A stretch of 38,983 nt of DNA from Caldifarciminota bacterium (GCA_016934635.1 JAFGSK010000043.1:1-38983); one strand, 5' to 3'. Numbered from the stretch's first letter, positions 1 through 8,158 are shown. The notes: generated by a model from the sequence alone, not told the origin. A program made the numbers and translations.

Positions 1-1898
1 AAAAAACAAGCTACATAAGCCCCCAGTGGGAGCGGCTGTACCGCTCGCAGGTTCTGAACTTTGACGACCTTTACAGCCGATCACGTATAAACTCCGGTTG
101 GGTTATTTCACGCCCCGTGTATTTACTCATCTATGCCAACGCTTTCCGCCCGGAGGTATGTCCTGCGCTCGATACCTTTATAGAATGGAAGAGAAAAAAG
201 GGCTTTATTGTGGACGCGTGTAACTTGGATTGGATAATACCTCCAGTTTATCAAGGGAATCCCTCTAACGCCGAAGAACTCAAGGCCGGGATCCAATCGT
301 GGTACGAGGGGATATTGGGCTGCTACAATCGCCGCCCTTACTGCATCCTGTTCGTCGGCGACTCGCCGGTGTTTGATAAAACAAAGGGTATCAATGACTT
401 TGAACGTTATATCCCGGTCAAGTGCGCAGACGACTCACACATACCGACATGGTATTTCGATGGACACGACGAGTTTGGGAACGGCAAATACTCGGACTAT
501 TTCTACCAGCTTCTTGTGGGCTCTGACGATTTCGCCGACATTCCTATAGGCAGGTGGTGCGTACGCAATCAAGCGGACCTCGAGGCCTATGTCAGGAAGA
601 CCCTCGATTACGAAAGGGACATCGAACCAGAGCCCCATTGGAACCTCGACAAGGCTATGCTCTGCGCCGCTTACGATTTCAGAAACCCCCCAGAAGAAAT
701 CATACCTATCGACGGGAAACACCTTGTCTGGGAAGGGGTACTCCAACCCATCGGATTCGAGGTTGACAGCGTCTACGGTCAGTTGGGTGACCATACAACC
801 AAGATGGTTAACATTCTTGAAACCGAGCCAGGCGTAGGAATCCTCAATTACATCGGACATGGTTATTTCAATTTCTGGAGTCGCATCGGGAATATGGGCG
901 ACAATTTCTTTACGTACGACATCCGCTCGCTGGAAAACGAAGTCCGGTGTCCTCTGGTTTACGGAATAGCTTGTTTCAGCGGGAATATCTGTTGGACCAA
1001 CGACGGTACTAATGAAGTCGAGACAATGGTCGAAGCCTGGACAAGGTATCCGGATGGAGGGGGCACTGCGGCGTTCGGGGCGTCTTACTCTATCGGACGC
1101 GCACCGTCTCATACCGTGGACAGCGCCATATTCAGCGGACACTTCGACCATGAACTCAACTGCGGGATGGCGATAATCTACGGCAAAACCTGCGGGATAA
1201 ACGCTTGGCATACAGGAACTTATGACGGATTAGATCTCGCACGTGTAACGTACTGGATAGGCGACCCAGACCTGGACGTATGGCGCGGTTCCCCTTTCCT
1301 GGCCTATGATTCCGTGAGCTTTGGAACCGAAATCGAGGTATGGGTTAAGGCTATTTCTACTCACATTCCCTTACCGGGAACTAAGGTTTGTATCTATCAC
1401 GAAGACGGACAGTACCACCAGATAAGTTATACCGATAAGTGTGGAAAGGCCTGGTTCCCTTACCCCTCTTCTGTAGACATCGGAATGTATTACGTAACTG
1501 CGACCAATCAAAGTCCCGACTACAGCATCGTACCTGCCTGTACCTCGTTTGAGTACAATGGTTCGCCGCCAGGTCAACAAGACGAACCTCTGGTTGATAT
1601 GTTTGAATGGAAGCTCGAACCCGTTCAACCCAGCATAATGTGTTCAAATGCCACGGTATCCTACTCGGTCGGCGGAATACCCGGTTCCAAGGAGAGTGAG
1701 TTTGTGGAGATGGCGATTTTTGACGCGTCAGGCCGCAGGATAAAGACGCTGGTTTCAAGAAAAGAATCACCGGGACATCACGCGGTTACATGGGATGGCG
1801 AAAATACCAAAGGCGCAAGCTGCTCAGCGGGCGTTTACTTCATACGGATGAGCACTGACAAATTCAGCACCAACGAGCGAATAATCTTGTTACGATAG
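1..1898 (+). CDS. Secreted gingipain-like cysteine protease (peptidase C25), 5' partial, with C-terminal sorting tail
   Basis: A C25-type cysteine protease, expected to act outside the cell or on its surface. The frame is open to the window edge (first full codon at 3), and the residues before the GTG at 117 read like protein (YISPQWERLYRS, then SGWVI), so that GTG is internal and the true start lies upstream. Numbering from that GTG, the C25 catalytic pair is visible as His248 in NYIGHG (codon 858-860) and Cys286 in GIACFSG (codon 972-974). An Ig-like stretch follows at about residues 400-480. The last 75 residues form a FlgD-like/type-IX-like sorting domain (DASGRRIKTL, then SAGVYFIRM, ending NERIILLR). 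The next gene starts 55 bases downstream and carries the same kind of tail. Family assignment is firm; substrate is unknown. Confidence 0.88.
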   Translation, partial: KTSYISPQWERLYRSQVLNFDDLYSRSRINSGWVISRPVYLLIYANAFRPEVCPALDTFIEWKRKKGFIVDACNLDWIIPPVYQGNPSNAEELKAGIQSWYEGILGCYNRRPYCILFVGDSPVFDKTKGINDFERYIPVKCADDSHIPTWYFDGHDEFGNGKYSDYFYQLLVGSDDFADIPIGRWCVRNQADLEAYVRKTLDYERDIEPEPHWNLDKAMLCAAYDFRNPPEEIIPIDGKHLVWEGVLQPIGFEVDSVYGQLGDHTTKMVNILETEPGVGILNYIGHGYFNFWSRIGNMGDNFFTYDIRSLENEVRCPLVYGIACFSGNICWTNDGTNEVETMVEAWTRYPDGGGTAAFGASYSIGRAPSHTVDSAIFSGHFDHELNCGMAIIYGKTCGINAWHTGTYDGLDLARVTYWIGDPDLDVWRGSPFLAYDSVSFGTEIEVWVKAISTHIPLPGTKVCIYHEDGQYHQISYTDKCGKAWFPYPSSVDIGMYYVTATNQSPDYSIVPACTSFEYNGSPPGQQDEPLVDMFEWKLEPVQPSIMCSNATVSYSVGGIPGSKESEFVEMAIFDASGRRIKTLVSRKESPGHHAVTWDGENTKGASCSAGVYFIRMSTDKFSTNERIILLR

Positions 1899-1917
1899 TA
1901 AAATCACCTATACTTAA

Positions 1918-1943
1918 GGTGGACGGGGGCAACCCCGTCCACT
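1918..1943 (+). promoter_or_regulatory. GC-rich hairpin with GCAA tetraloop abutting the next Shine-Dalgarno
   Basis: A 10-bp perfect stem (GTGGACGGGG with CCCCGTCCAC, plus one outer G-T pair) closes a GCAA loop of the GNRA type. It starts 20 bases after the C25 stop, and its 3' edge touches the GGAGG (1944-1948) that serves the GTG at 1954. There is no T-run, so it may be a 3'-end stabiliser for the first gene or a structure that affects initiation of the second. Confidence 0.6.
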
Positions 1944-1953
1944 GGAGGCTTTT

Positions 1954-3366
1954 GTGAAGTTAAGAACTTTAATACTTGTTATCGTGGTTTACGGTATATT
2001 ATGGGCTGGTATATGGTCTGAACCGCAGTATATCGGGGAAGGGGGGGGCGTCAATCTGACCGTTGACAATCATGGCGTATGTTGGTGCGAATGCAGCAAT
2101 TCATTTTTCACATACAACAATGTTTCCAAAACGTGGGAACACGTGACGGATGTTGCATGGGGTGGAGAACCACGTTTCGACAAAGCTGATACATTGTGGG
2201 TAATGACTGTTAATTACACGGAGGTTTATTATACCCGTTATGACGGCGAGCAGTGGCTTGGACCCGATACGGTTCCTACCTACGGGTACGGCTTTTACGC
2301 AGGAGTCCATATAACGGCTGACAGCACCGATGGGGTATGGGTGGGCTGGATAACGATCGATGTATGGTATGCATTCCAGACCAACTACAACCGCTACAAG
2401 GAAGGCAAATGGGGTGAGCCCTGCTTGCTTTCCGACCCGAAGGACGGGCTCGACCACGCCTTCTACGCGATGACAACCGACGCCCTGGGAAGGGTATGGA
2501 TGGCATGGCATACCTCCTCCGACCCGGACAGGATCACTACACTGGAATCGGTTTACTGGGACGGTAACGCCTGGAGCGAGCCTTCCGTTATCATCGACAT
2601 GAGCGATACGCTGTGGGGTTGGGGGTTTCCTATTTATCTTCACTTGGCGCCCGATCACGAGGGCGGGGTATGGGCATTCTGGAATCAGGAGAATGAACAG
2701 AGTATTTATGTATTGGCCAGCTACAGCAGCGGTGGGGGTTGGTCAGCGCCTGATACGATATCCCTTGCAGGTCCTTTTTATGGGGATTCACCGTACACTA
2801 TGTCTCCTCGGGGCAAGATGACTGTGGATAAGGATGATAATATTTGGGCCGTGTGGAGGCAGGCTGTGGTCGAGAAAGACAGCCTGGGAGATATCTACTA
2901 CTCGGTAAACTCGGGTCAAGGTTGGAGCGAACCTGAGTCTGTAGATGTAAACCCTGCATTCGACTTCAACCCCGACATAGCAGTGGACGGTGACGGTCGT
3001 GTGTGGTGCGTATGGGCATCCAACCGCGATGGCGAAGATAAATACGACAACAGCGTATGGGCTTCCTATGCCAGGGCTTCGGGGGTGGAGGAGACCGTAA
3101 CACATCAATTACCTTCCTTCAAAGTCGAACCGCACATAGGGAAAACCTTCAACTTCTACGTACCTTCCCAGGTTATCCCAGGCAAGCTCGAAATCTACGA
3201 TGCCTGCGGACGACTGGTTAAGCAGCTGACAGTCCGAAGTGATCAAACCCTCTTCTGGGACGGAACGGAAGATGCAGGTAAGCGGCTGTCCCCTGGCGTC
3301 TACTTCGTGCGCTTTGAATCTCATAACAATCTGATGGATAAGGAAAAGATCATAATTCTGCATTAA
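1954..3366 (+). CDS. Secreted beta-propeller-like repeat protein with sorting tail
   Basis: An exported protein of 470 aa with no recognised enzymatic motif. The start is GTG with GGAGG five bases upstream. A hydrophobic N-terminus (LILVIVVYGILWAG) is a probable signal peptide. The middle holds at least five copies of a motif shaped D-x-x-G-x-(V/I)-W-x-x-W, for example DALGRVWMAW, DHEGGVWAFW, DKDDNIWAVW and DGDGRVWCVW. Such regular Trp/Asp blades are what BNR/sialidase-like or two-component-regulator propellers look like. The last 70 residues are a sorting tail (YDACGRLVKQL, SPGVYFVRF, ending KEKIIILH). It is probably co-transcribed with the upstream protease. Binding of a carbohydrate or protein is a guess; the propeller reading is moderately sure. 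Confidence 0.75.
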   Translation: MKLRTLILVIVVYGILWAGIWSEPQYIGEGGGVNLTVDNHGVCWCECSNSFFTYNNVSKTWEHVTDVAWGGEPRFDKADTLWVMTVNYTEVYYTRYDGEQWLGPDTVPTYGYGFYAGVHITADSTDGVWVGWITIDVWYAFQTNYNRYKEGKWGEPCLLSDPKDGLDHAFYAMTTDALGRVWMAWHTSSDPDRITTLESVYWDGNAWSEPSVIIDMSDTLWGWGFPIYLHLAPDHEGGVWAFWNQENEQSIYVLASYSSGGGWSAPDTISLAGPFYGDSPYTMSPRGKMTVDKDDNIWAVWRQAVVEKDSLGDIYYSVNSGQGWSEPESVDVNPAFDFNPDIAVDGDGRVWCVWASNRDGEDKYDNSVWASYARASGVEETVTHQLPSFKVEPHIGKTFNFYVPSQVIPGKLEIYDACGRLVKQLTVRSDQTLFWDGTEDAGKRLSPGVYFVRFESHNNLMDKEKIIILH

Positions 3367-3383
3367 CAAAGAAGCCTCGTAAC

Positions 3384-3411
3384 TTGACACGGCCGTCGTC
3401 GAACCTATAAT
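3384..3411 (+). promoter_or_regulatory. Promoter of fmdB-like gene
   Basis: TTGACA at 3384-3389 and a perfect TATAAT at 3406-3411, spacer 16 bp. The ATG lies only nine bases after the -10 box, so the mRNA should be leaderless or nearly so; there is no Shine-Dalgarno in between. Confidence 0.8.
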
Positions 3412-3420
3412 TCCATTCAT

Positions 3421-3675
3421 ATGCCTACATATGAATATCGATGCAAAAAATGCGGACACCGGTTCGAGCGATTCCAGAGTATTTCGGAAAAACCGGTAAG
3501 GAAGTGCCCTAAGTGCGGCGGCAAGGTCCAGCGCATTATCGGACCAGGTGCAGGAATCATATTCAAGGGATCCGGATTCTACGTGACCGACTACAAACGC
3601 TCCAAGGAAAAACCTGCCCCATCAAAAACCGCCGACTCAAAGGTCACGGCTGATAAAAAAACTGATTCTATCTAA
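3421..3675 (+). CDS. FmdB-family zinc-ribbon protein
   Basis: An 84-aa protein of the FmdB/CxxC_CxxC_SSSS putative regulatory family. It opens MPTYEYRCKKCG, and the two zinc-binding pairs are C8-x2-C11 and C29-x2-C32. The segment FKGSGFYVTDYKR after the ribbon is also typical of the family. The tail is Lys/Ser/Thr rich and probably disordered. Length matches the family. No molecular function is established for these proteins beyond a proposed regulatory role. The gene has its own strong promoter whose -10 box ends nine bases before the ATG. Confidence 0.9.
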   Translation: MPTYEYRCKKCGHRFERFQSISEKPVRKCPKCGGKVQRIIGPGAGIIFKGSGFYVTDYKRSKEKPAPSKTADSKVTADKKTDSI

Positions 3676-3798
3676 CGTTTATTAATTGGTTCTATATAAC
3701 GGCTTTAGATTCCGCTAAAAAAACGCCCCCTCCTCACAACTCATTCCTAGAGGGTTCCTATCCCAGCCCTCCACGGGTCTTCAGGTACTTATCACTAA

Positions 3799-4566
3799 CT
3801 AAATACGATCGATAATGATCATAACCCGGCACTCTGAAAGCAACCGGAGGTTGAGTGCCGAGTTTATAATATCTTCCGCCTCAACAGCTGGAAGTATTAA
3901 ATCGCATTGATTGCTTCCTGCCGAGCGTTCGGCAACAATCCTCAAGGGATTCAATCCAAGCTCACGAGTCTCAAGGGCCTCACGTGGGGAGTAAGCATAT
4001 TGAACGTATCCCCGCTCTCTGAGGACGCTTCTGTCCACTTTACCCGGGTCGAAAATTACGTTTCCTTCAGTATCCAGAAGACGAGGAAATACACCTGGGC
4101 GAAATCCAGTGCCCCTGGCATCTATAACAAAGCCGGTATTGGGGATTGAAGGAATGGCAACCTCTTCTTCGTCAACCCGAGTTTCGGGAACAACACTCCT
4201 CAAAGTCAAACCAGGTGAGGAACGAGGAATGAGTTCTTCGATATACGGCCCAATAATATTCAACACATACTCATTCTGTACTTCTCCTGTGGTGGAATAC
4301 CTGGTGGAAACCACCTGCGGATATACAAGGGCAGTACTGAAATAATTACGAGCGTCTCGAGATTGCTTAACTACCTCGGCAAGGCTGTGTTCGGCATCAA
4401 ACGGAATAGTCGCGAAAACCGAATCGAGACCAGTCTGCAACTGTGCAAAGTAAGCCGTATCCGATTCGAGCTGAATCGGTCCGTAGAAGTGGATTGTTTT
4501 TTCGCTCCACTCAACTTCCATACTTATTCCGTTCAGCAGTATTAACGCTAACAACAAATTTGCCAT
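3799..4566 (-). CDS. Exported protein of the LPP20/FlgP-like type, function unknown
   Basis: About 255 aa. The frame extends upstream into the tRNA, but the ATG at 4566 is the better start: GGAGG precedes it by four bases and a short signal-like helix (ANLLLALILL) follows. There is no lipobox Cys. The centre and end resemble a family of envelope proteins with a closing domain that reads GFVIDARGTGFRPGVFPRLL, then a segment NPLRIVAERS, then ECRVMIIID. I recall similar wording in LPP20/FlgP-like proteins of Gram-negative bacteria, so that label is from memory and moderate only. A role in the envelope is inference. It follows tRNA-Gly by 32 bases and may be read from the tRNA promoter at 4688-4715. 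Confidence 0.7.
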   Translation of the reverse strand: MANLLLALILLNGISMEVEWSEKTIHFYGPIQLESDTAYFAQLQTGLDSVFATIPFDAEHSLAEVVKQSRDARNYFSTALVYPQVVSTRYSTTGEVQNEYVLNIIGPYIEELIPRSSPGLTLRSVVPETRVDEEEVAIPSIPNTGFVIDARGTGFRPGVFPRLLDTEGNVIFDPGKVDRSVLRERGYVQYAYSPREALETRELGLNPLRIVAERSAGSNQCDLILPAVEAEDIINSALNLRLLSECRVMIIIDRI

Positions 4567-4598
4567 CCAGCCTCCATGAGGTTTCTCTTTAACTCCTA

Positions 4599-4671
4599 AG
4601 CGGACGACGGGATTCGAACCCGCGACCACAGGCTTGGGAAGCCTGTGCTCTACCACCTGAGCTACATCCGC
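4599..4671 (-). tRNA. tRNA-Gly (anticodon CCC)
   Basis: On the minus strand the acceptor arm GCGGATG pairs with CGTCCGC (one G-T pair). The D arm contains GTAGCTCAGGTGGTAGAGC, the anticodon stem is CAGGC/GCCTG around loop TTCCCAA, and the T arm contains GGTTCGAATCCC. The anticodon CCC decodes GGG. No CCA is encoded. A promoter lies 17 bases upstream. Confidence 0.95.
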
Positions 4672-4687
4672 ATTTCGCTATTAGTTT

Positions 4688-4715
4688 AGTATAGCTAATT
4701 GTTACCTCCTGTCAA
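4688..4715 (-). promoter_or_regulatory. Promoter of tRNA-Gly
   Basis: On the minus strand TTGACA (4715-4710) and TATACT (4693-4688), spacer 16 bp. The predicted transcription start is about ten bases before the tRNA. Confidence 0.75.
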
Positions 4716-5012
4716 GGGGTATACTGCCTTTTAAAATACTGAATATAAGTTCAATAAAAAAGGAGTTTAGTACTTATATATATTGAAGAGTGCGCAGGAA
4801 AATTAGTTAATGGGGTTAAATATTTTAAGTTTTTCTCCGAATCGCTAGCGTCTGCTCCTAAATGCGACGACCCAATTGATATTTGATACGTAACACACTT
4901 GAGTATTCGTCCCACACAAGTGCTTCGGAGAAATTTCCCTCGTCATCACTCGCGGCACTCATTGCTGTTCGACTCCTCTTCTGCGCGAAGTTCAACCCTT
5001 AGTTGTCGTGAG
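4716..5012. other. Gene-free stretch between tRNA promoter and terminator
   Basis: No convincing ORF. It holds an AT-rich part (4735-4835) and a 10-bp inverted repeat, TTTCTCCGAA at 4832-4841 and TTCGGAGAAA at 4924-4933, 82 bp apart. I see no promoter that would make this an RNA gene. Confidence 0.4.
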
Positions 5013-5047
5013 AAAAAAGCGGAGCCAGTTTCCAAACCAGCCCCGCT
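5013..5047 (-). terminator. Intrinsic terminator after the PorV-OmpA gene
   Basis: On the minus strand a stem of up to 15 pairs (AAGCGGGGCTGG with CTGGCTCCGCTT and several G-T pairs) is followed by a run of six T. It lies 65 bases after the stop at 5112. Confidence 0.8.
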
Positions 5048-5111
5048 TCTCTTTATTCGTTCCTCTCTTTATGCAGTCCCCTGAAGGCTTCTACTTATGC
5101 TCTTATCCCCC

Positions 5112-7040
5112 TTACTCGTTATCTTCTTCCTCTTCCTCTCTTCTGCGTCTGTCAGGTGTGGTCTGACGAATCTCGTGGTAGTACTCGATACCGGTAAGCA
5201 CCTTGAATTCGACGCGGCGGTTCTTGGCCATGCCTTCTTCAGTATCGTTGGAGGCAATTGGCTTGGTCTCGCCGTATCCCTTGGCAACCAGACGATCCTG
5301 GGTTAGATTGAACTTGTCTATCAGGTACTGGCGAACAGATTCCACGCGGCCTTGAGAGAGAGCCATGTTGTCCTTGAACTCAGGTGTCTTGATAGGACGA
5401 GAGTCGGTATGACCACCCAGTTCAACCTGAATCGACGGGTTGTCAACAAGGATCTGGCCGATCTGATCGAGTACGTTGTAGAAATCGGGAAGAATTCTGG
5501 CTTCACCGGTCTCAAATTCGATGTTGTGGAATACGATAACTTCCTTCTCGCGCAGTAAGGCGAAGTTCTTCTCCGTCTCTTCTCCGGCATCGACCATCAC
5601 TTTTGCTTCCTGAGGGAAGTACTTGGGATGGTCGGGTTCAGCGTAAAGGTCGTACTCTCCGCGGTAAAGGCCGGGTACTTGGTAGTTACCCTGCTCGTCG
5701 GTCTTGACTTTACCCTCAATGTCGTTTGGCCCTGTGTAATGAATCGTGGCAACGAGGGGCATGTTGGTTTTCACGTCGGTAACCACTCCAACGATGCCGC
5801 CGGGCGGGATCCTGGAAAGCGCAATGACCAGTTCAGAGGTTTGTCCGGGTTTGATTTCGGTTGAGCCTGAATTCGGATAGTACTCATCCCTCGAGGCTGT
5901 AGCTTCGACCGTACCGCTGGCAAGGCCTTTCCGTTCCCAGTGTCCTTTCTCATCGGTCTCGTGTGTAGCACGGATAAGACCTTCCAGATCAATAGTGGCA
6001 GTCAGCGGCTGCTTTGTCTCGGCATCGATGACTTTCACTATTACGCCACCGAAGCGAGGACGTTCACCGAAAGCTGCAATAAGCGCGATCCTATGAGTAA
6101 GACCCAGTGCACCGTAGGGGGCGATAGTGTAATCGACACGGTACTGATCAAGAACCACACCTACGCCGCCCGTGAGTCCGGCCAAAGGTCCCAAGCCGAC
6201 TTGTTCGGAGGTTGATACTGTACCTGTAGTATCAATCTTCTTGAACAAAGATTGGGGACCGGTCTGGTATCCGATACGTACGGCTAATATCTCAAGTGGC
6301 CATACCTCAGCACCGACGTGAACGCTCACGTTGTTATCCAAAGGTACCTGGACATCAAGAAGGAAGTTTGCACCGTTCATCAAGTTTTCCAATGTAAGCG
6401 CTGCTCCGACCTGAGCCTGGATAGGGGTCATACATGTACGTCCGCCATATGCCATGGCGCCCAGATTTTGAAGGACAGCGCCCAGGCTTATGACCGGCGA
6501 AGCCTTATAGTGAAGACCTACATCTAATCCGCCGCCGAAGCCTGAAGATCCATACAGGCTCTCAAACATGCCTTTTACGCTGACACCGACCCCAAACTGG
6601 TTGGTGATCTGACGGGTAAAGGCGCCTATAAACATCGCCTCGTAGGCCGAGATATAGGCTACCTCAGTTCCATCATCGCCGGGTCTATTATCTGCACCCC
6701 ACCACTCGATTCCTGTGATACTGGTAAAGTTAAGGCCAAAACTGTAGGTATTCTTGGGAGACTGGGGCCAAATCAGTGCCAGGAACTCGTCCCGGATACC
6801 ATGGAACCATTCGTGGTGTGAAGCCATGGCTTCATAAGTGTTAAGTTGATTGAGTCCTGCCGGATTCCACCACAAACCGGTGATGTCCGTGGACAAACCT
6901 ACATAGGCGTTACCCATTGCAGCGGCACGGGGGCCGAATCCGATCTTTAGAAGAGGATTGGCAGTGGTACCGATTGAACCTGTAAACTGGGCAAAGGCCA
7001 CTGTAGATACTAATAACAAAACGGTGAGGGTTTTTTTCAT
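5112..7040 (-). CDS. PorV-like outer-membrane barrel fused to two carboxypeptidase-regulatory-like domains and an OmpA domain
   Basis: A 642-aa outer-membrane protein. Residues 1-17 are a signal peptide (cleavage after AFA). Residues 19-327 match the PorV/PorQ (UPF0164) barrel family, with the hallmark FGPRAAAMGNAYVGLS followed by WWNPAGL. Residues 330-408 and 414-495 are two carboxypeptidase-regulatory-like/PEGA-type beta-sandwiches (GGVIVKVIDAETKQPL; GGIVGVVTDVKTNMPL). Residues 502-618 are an OmpA peptidoglycan-binding domain with GGHTDS (542-547, Asp546) and NRRVEF (607-612). The C-terminus is a charged RRRREEEEED tail. In type IX systems PorV shuttles cargo, but there it stands alone; the fusion to a wall-binding module is unusual. 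The ATG has GGAGGGGG upstream and overlaps the stop of a small ORF by four bases. A terminator follows at 5013-5047. Confidence 0.9.
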   Translation of the reverse strand: MKKTLTVLLLVSTVAFAQFTGSIGTTANPLLKIGFGPRAAAMGNAYVGLSTDITGLWWNPAGLNQLNTYEAMASHHEWFHGIRDEFLALIWPQSPKNTYSFGLNFTSITGIEWWGADNRPGDDGTEVAYISAYEAMFIGAFTRQITNQFGVGVSVKGMFESLYGSSGFGGGLDVGLHYKASPVISLGAVLQNLGAMAYGGRTCMTPIQAQVGAALTLENLMNGANFLLDVQVPLDNNVSVHVGAEVWPLEILAVRIGYQTGPQSLFKKIDTTGTVSTSEQVGLGPLAGLTGGVGVVLDQYRVDYTIAPYGALGLTHRIALIAAFGERPRFGGVIVKVIDAETKQPLTATIDLEGLIRATHETDEKGHWERKGLASGTVEATASRDEYYPNSGSTEIKPGQTSELVIALSRIPPGGIVGVVTDVKTNMPLVATIHYTGPNDIEGKVKTDEQGNYQVPGLYRGEYDLYAEPDHPKYFPQEAKVMVDAGEETEKNFALLREKEVIVFHNIEFETGEARILPDFYNVLDQIGQILVDNPSIQVELGGHTDSRPIKTPEFKDNMALSQGRVESVRQYLIDKFNLTQDRLVAKGYGETKPIASNDTEEGMAKNRRVEFKVLTGIEYYHEIRQTTPDRRRREEEEEDNE

Positions 7041-7435
7041 AATCCCCCTCCTTGGGAATTAACTGTTTTTTTTACTTGTTTTCTTCTACGTTCCAAGCTC
7101 TTAAGAACGTAGTTCCAACTCTTATCTAATGCCGGAGAGACTCCATAATTATTATGTAAGGCCACAATTCCCCATGGGTAGATATACGCCTCTCCTGAAT
7201 TATGCTTATTTCTTTTTTCGGACGCTGCAAAGTCCTCGGAAAATCTATTGCTTAACACCCAAGGACTATACGCCAGTGGGGTATCGCTAAATACCTTTAC
7301 ATCACTGTTCACCCATAAGTCTTTTACCGTTCCTCCTCCTATTATACCTTTATCACTAAGTAGAATCATCGGATATATACTATCCCCGATGATCCCACCT
7401 GCTAAAGCTTTCTCCAATACCATGACAGCTCCCAT
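7037..7435 (-). CDS. Small ORF of unknown function coupled to the PorV-OmpA gene
   Basis: I do not recognise this 132-aa product. It is included because its stop overlaps the ATG of the PorV-OmpA gene as ATGA, it lies between that gene and a good promoter at 7456-7483, and its sequence is protein-like (Trp/Tyr-containing blocks such as YIYPWGIVALHNNYG, then a basic helix KSLERRRKQVKK). There is no signal peptide; the N-terminus is moderately hydrophobic and Gly rich (GIIGDSIYPMILLSD). The Shine-Dalgarno before the ATG is weak. It could instead be a long untranslated leader, so confidence is limited. Confidence 0.45.
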   Translation of the reverse strand: MGAVMVLEKALAGGIIGDSIYPMILLSDKGIIGGGTVKDLWVNSDVKVFSDTPLAYSPWVLSNRFSEDFAASEKRNKHNSGEAYIYPWGIVALHNNYGVSPALDKSWNYVLKSLERRRKQVKKTVNSQGGGL

Positions 7436-7455
7436 GGGTTCCGCTTTCTACATTA

Positions 7456-7483
7456 ATAATATACAAACAAAGCAACTTGTCAA
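7456..7483 (-). promoter_or_regulatory. Promoter upstream of the small ORF and PorV-OmpA gene
   Basis: On the minus strand TTGACA (7483-7478) and TATTAT (7461-7456), spacer 16 bp, ending 20 bases before the ATG at 7435. Confidence 0.7.
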
Positions 7484-7551
7484 GCCCGTTTGTTTGCGTA
7501 GATCTTCTTAATCAGAAATAACCCCGGACAATTCGATATATTCTCCTATAT

Positions 7552-8106
7552 TTATATCTTTTTGTTCGAGTCAGAGAAAGTTTCAAGTGAGTATACATCC
7601 TCCAGGGATTTACGAGGACGTGCTTTGGGCGTCTCGGCAGGATATCCACACGGGATTAGGGCTGCAACATGGTATTTGACGGGCAACTCTATTAACTCAC
7701 GGATCTTCTTCTCAGTAAACCATCCTATCCAACATGTCCCGAGACCCAGGGCGTGCGCTGCAAGCACAAGGTGCTGGCCTGCAATACCTGCATCGAGCCA
7801 GACATTCTGGTGTCCGAAAGAAGAGGAGAACTTGTGGGTGAATTTACGACGCACACACAAAACGAAGACCAAAGGTGCACCGGCCATCCAGGAAATGACG
7901 AAACGCGAACCCGGCATTGCGGATTTGGAAAGAGCGGCAATCTGCTTCTTATCTCGAACTACGATGACGTACCAGGGCTGGGAATTTGAAGAGGAAGGCG
8001 CAATCCGGACGGCCTCGAGTATCATGTAAATTTTCTCCGGCTCGACCTCCTTGTCTGTAAATTTCCTGATGCTGCGTCTATCCCTGATAAGTTCAAAGAA
8101 ATCCAT
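7552..8106 (-). CDS. Nitroreductase-family flavoprotein
   Basis: A 184-aa FMN-dependent nitroreductase-like oxidoreductase. The family signature is near the N-terminus: IRDRRSIRKFTDKEV, the FMN-phosphate-binding RRS(I/V)RxF motif, followed by APSSSNSQPW. Later come the AGIAGQHLVLAAHALGLGTCWIGW helix region and an IPCGYPAE turn, both typical. It is probably a soluble homodimer that uses NAD(P)H; the physiological substrate is unknown. The ATG at 8106 is preferred over one 18 bases upstream because AGGAG precedes it at the right distance. It is a single-gene unit with its own promoter at 8131-8158. Confidence 0.9.
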   Translation of the reverse strand: MDFFELIRDRRSIRKFTDKEVEPEKIYMILEAVRIAPSSSNSQPWYVIVVRDKKQIAALSKSAMPGSRFVISWMAGAPLVFVLCVRRKFTHKFSSSFGHQNVWLDAGIAGQHLVLAAHALGLGTCWIGWFTEKKIRELIELPVKYHVAALIPCGYPAETPKARPRKSLEDVYSLETFSDSNKKI

Positions 8107-8130
8107 CTTGCTCCTTATTGACAATCGAAG

Positions 8131-8158
8131 AGATTATCCCTTATTGACCGGATGTCAA
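8131..8158 (-). promoter_or_regulatory. Promoter of nitroreductase gene
   Basis: On the minus strand TTGACA (8158-8153) and TAATCT (8136-8131), spacer 16 bp; the ATG is 24 bases after the -10 box. Confidence 0.65.

Noticed and set aside
435..1211. Long minus-strand frame (258 aa) inside the C25 protease gene
   Set aside because: It is the antisense shadow of a gene with clear catalytic motifs; its product has no family pattern and no ribosome site.
4832..4933. Inverted repeat TTTCTCCGAA/TTCGGAGAAA as a small RNA gene
   Set aside because: No promoter at either side and the 82-base interior shows no compact fold by eye.
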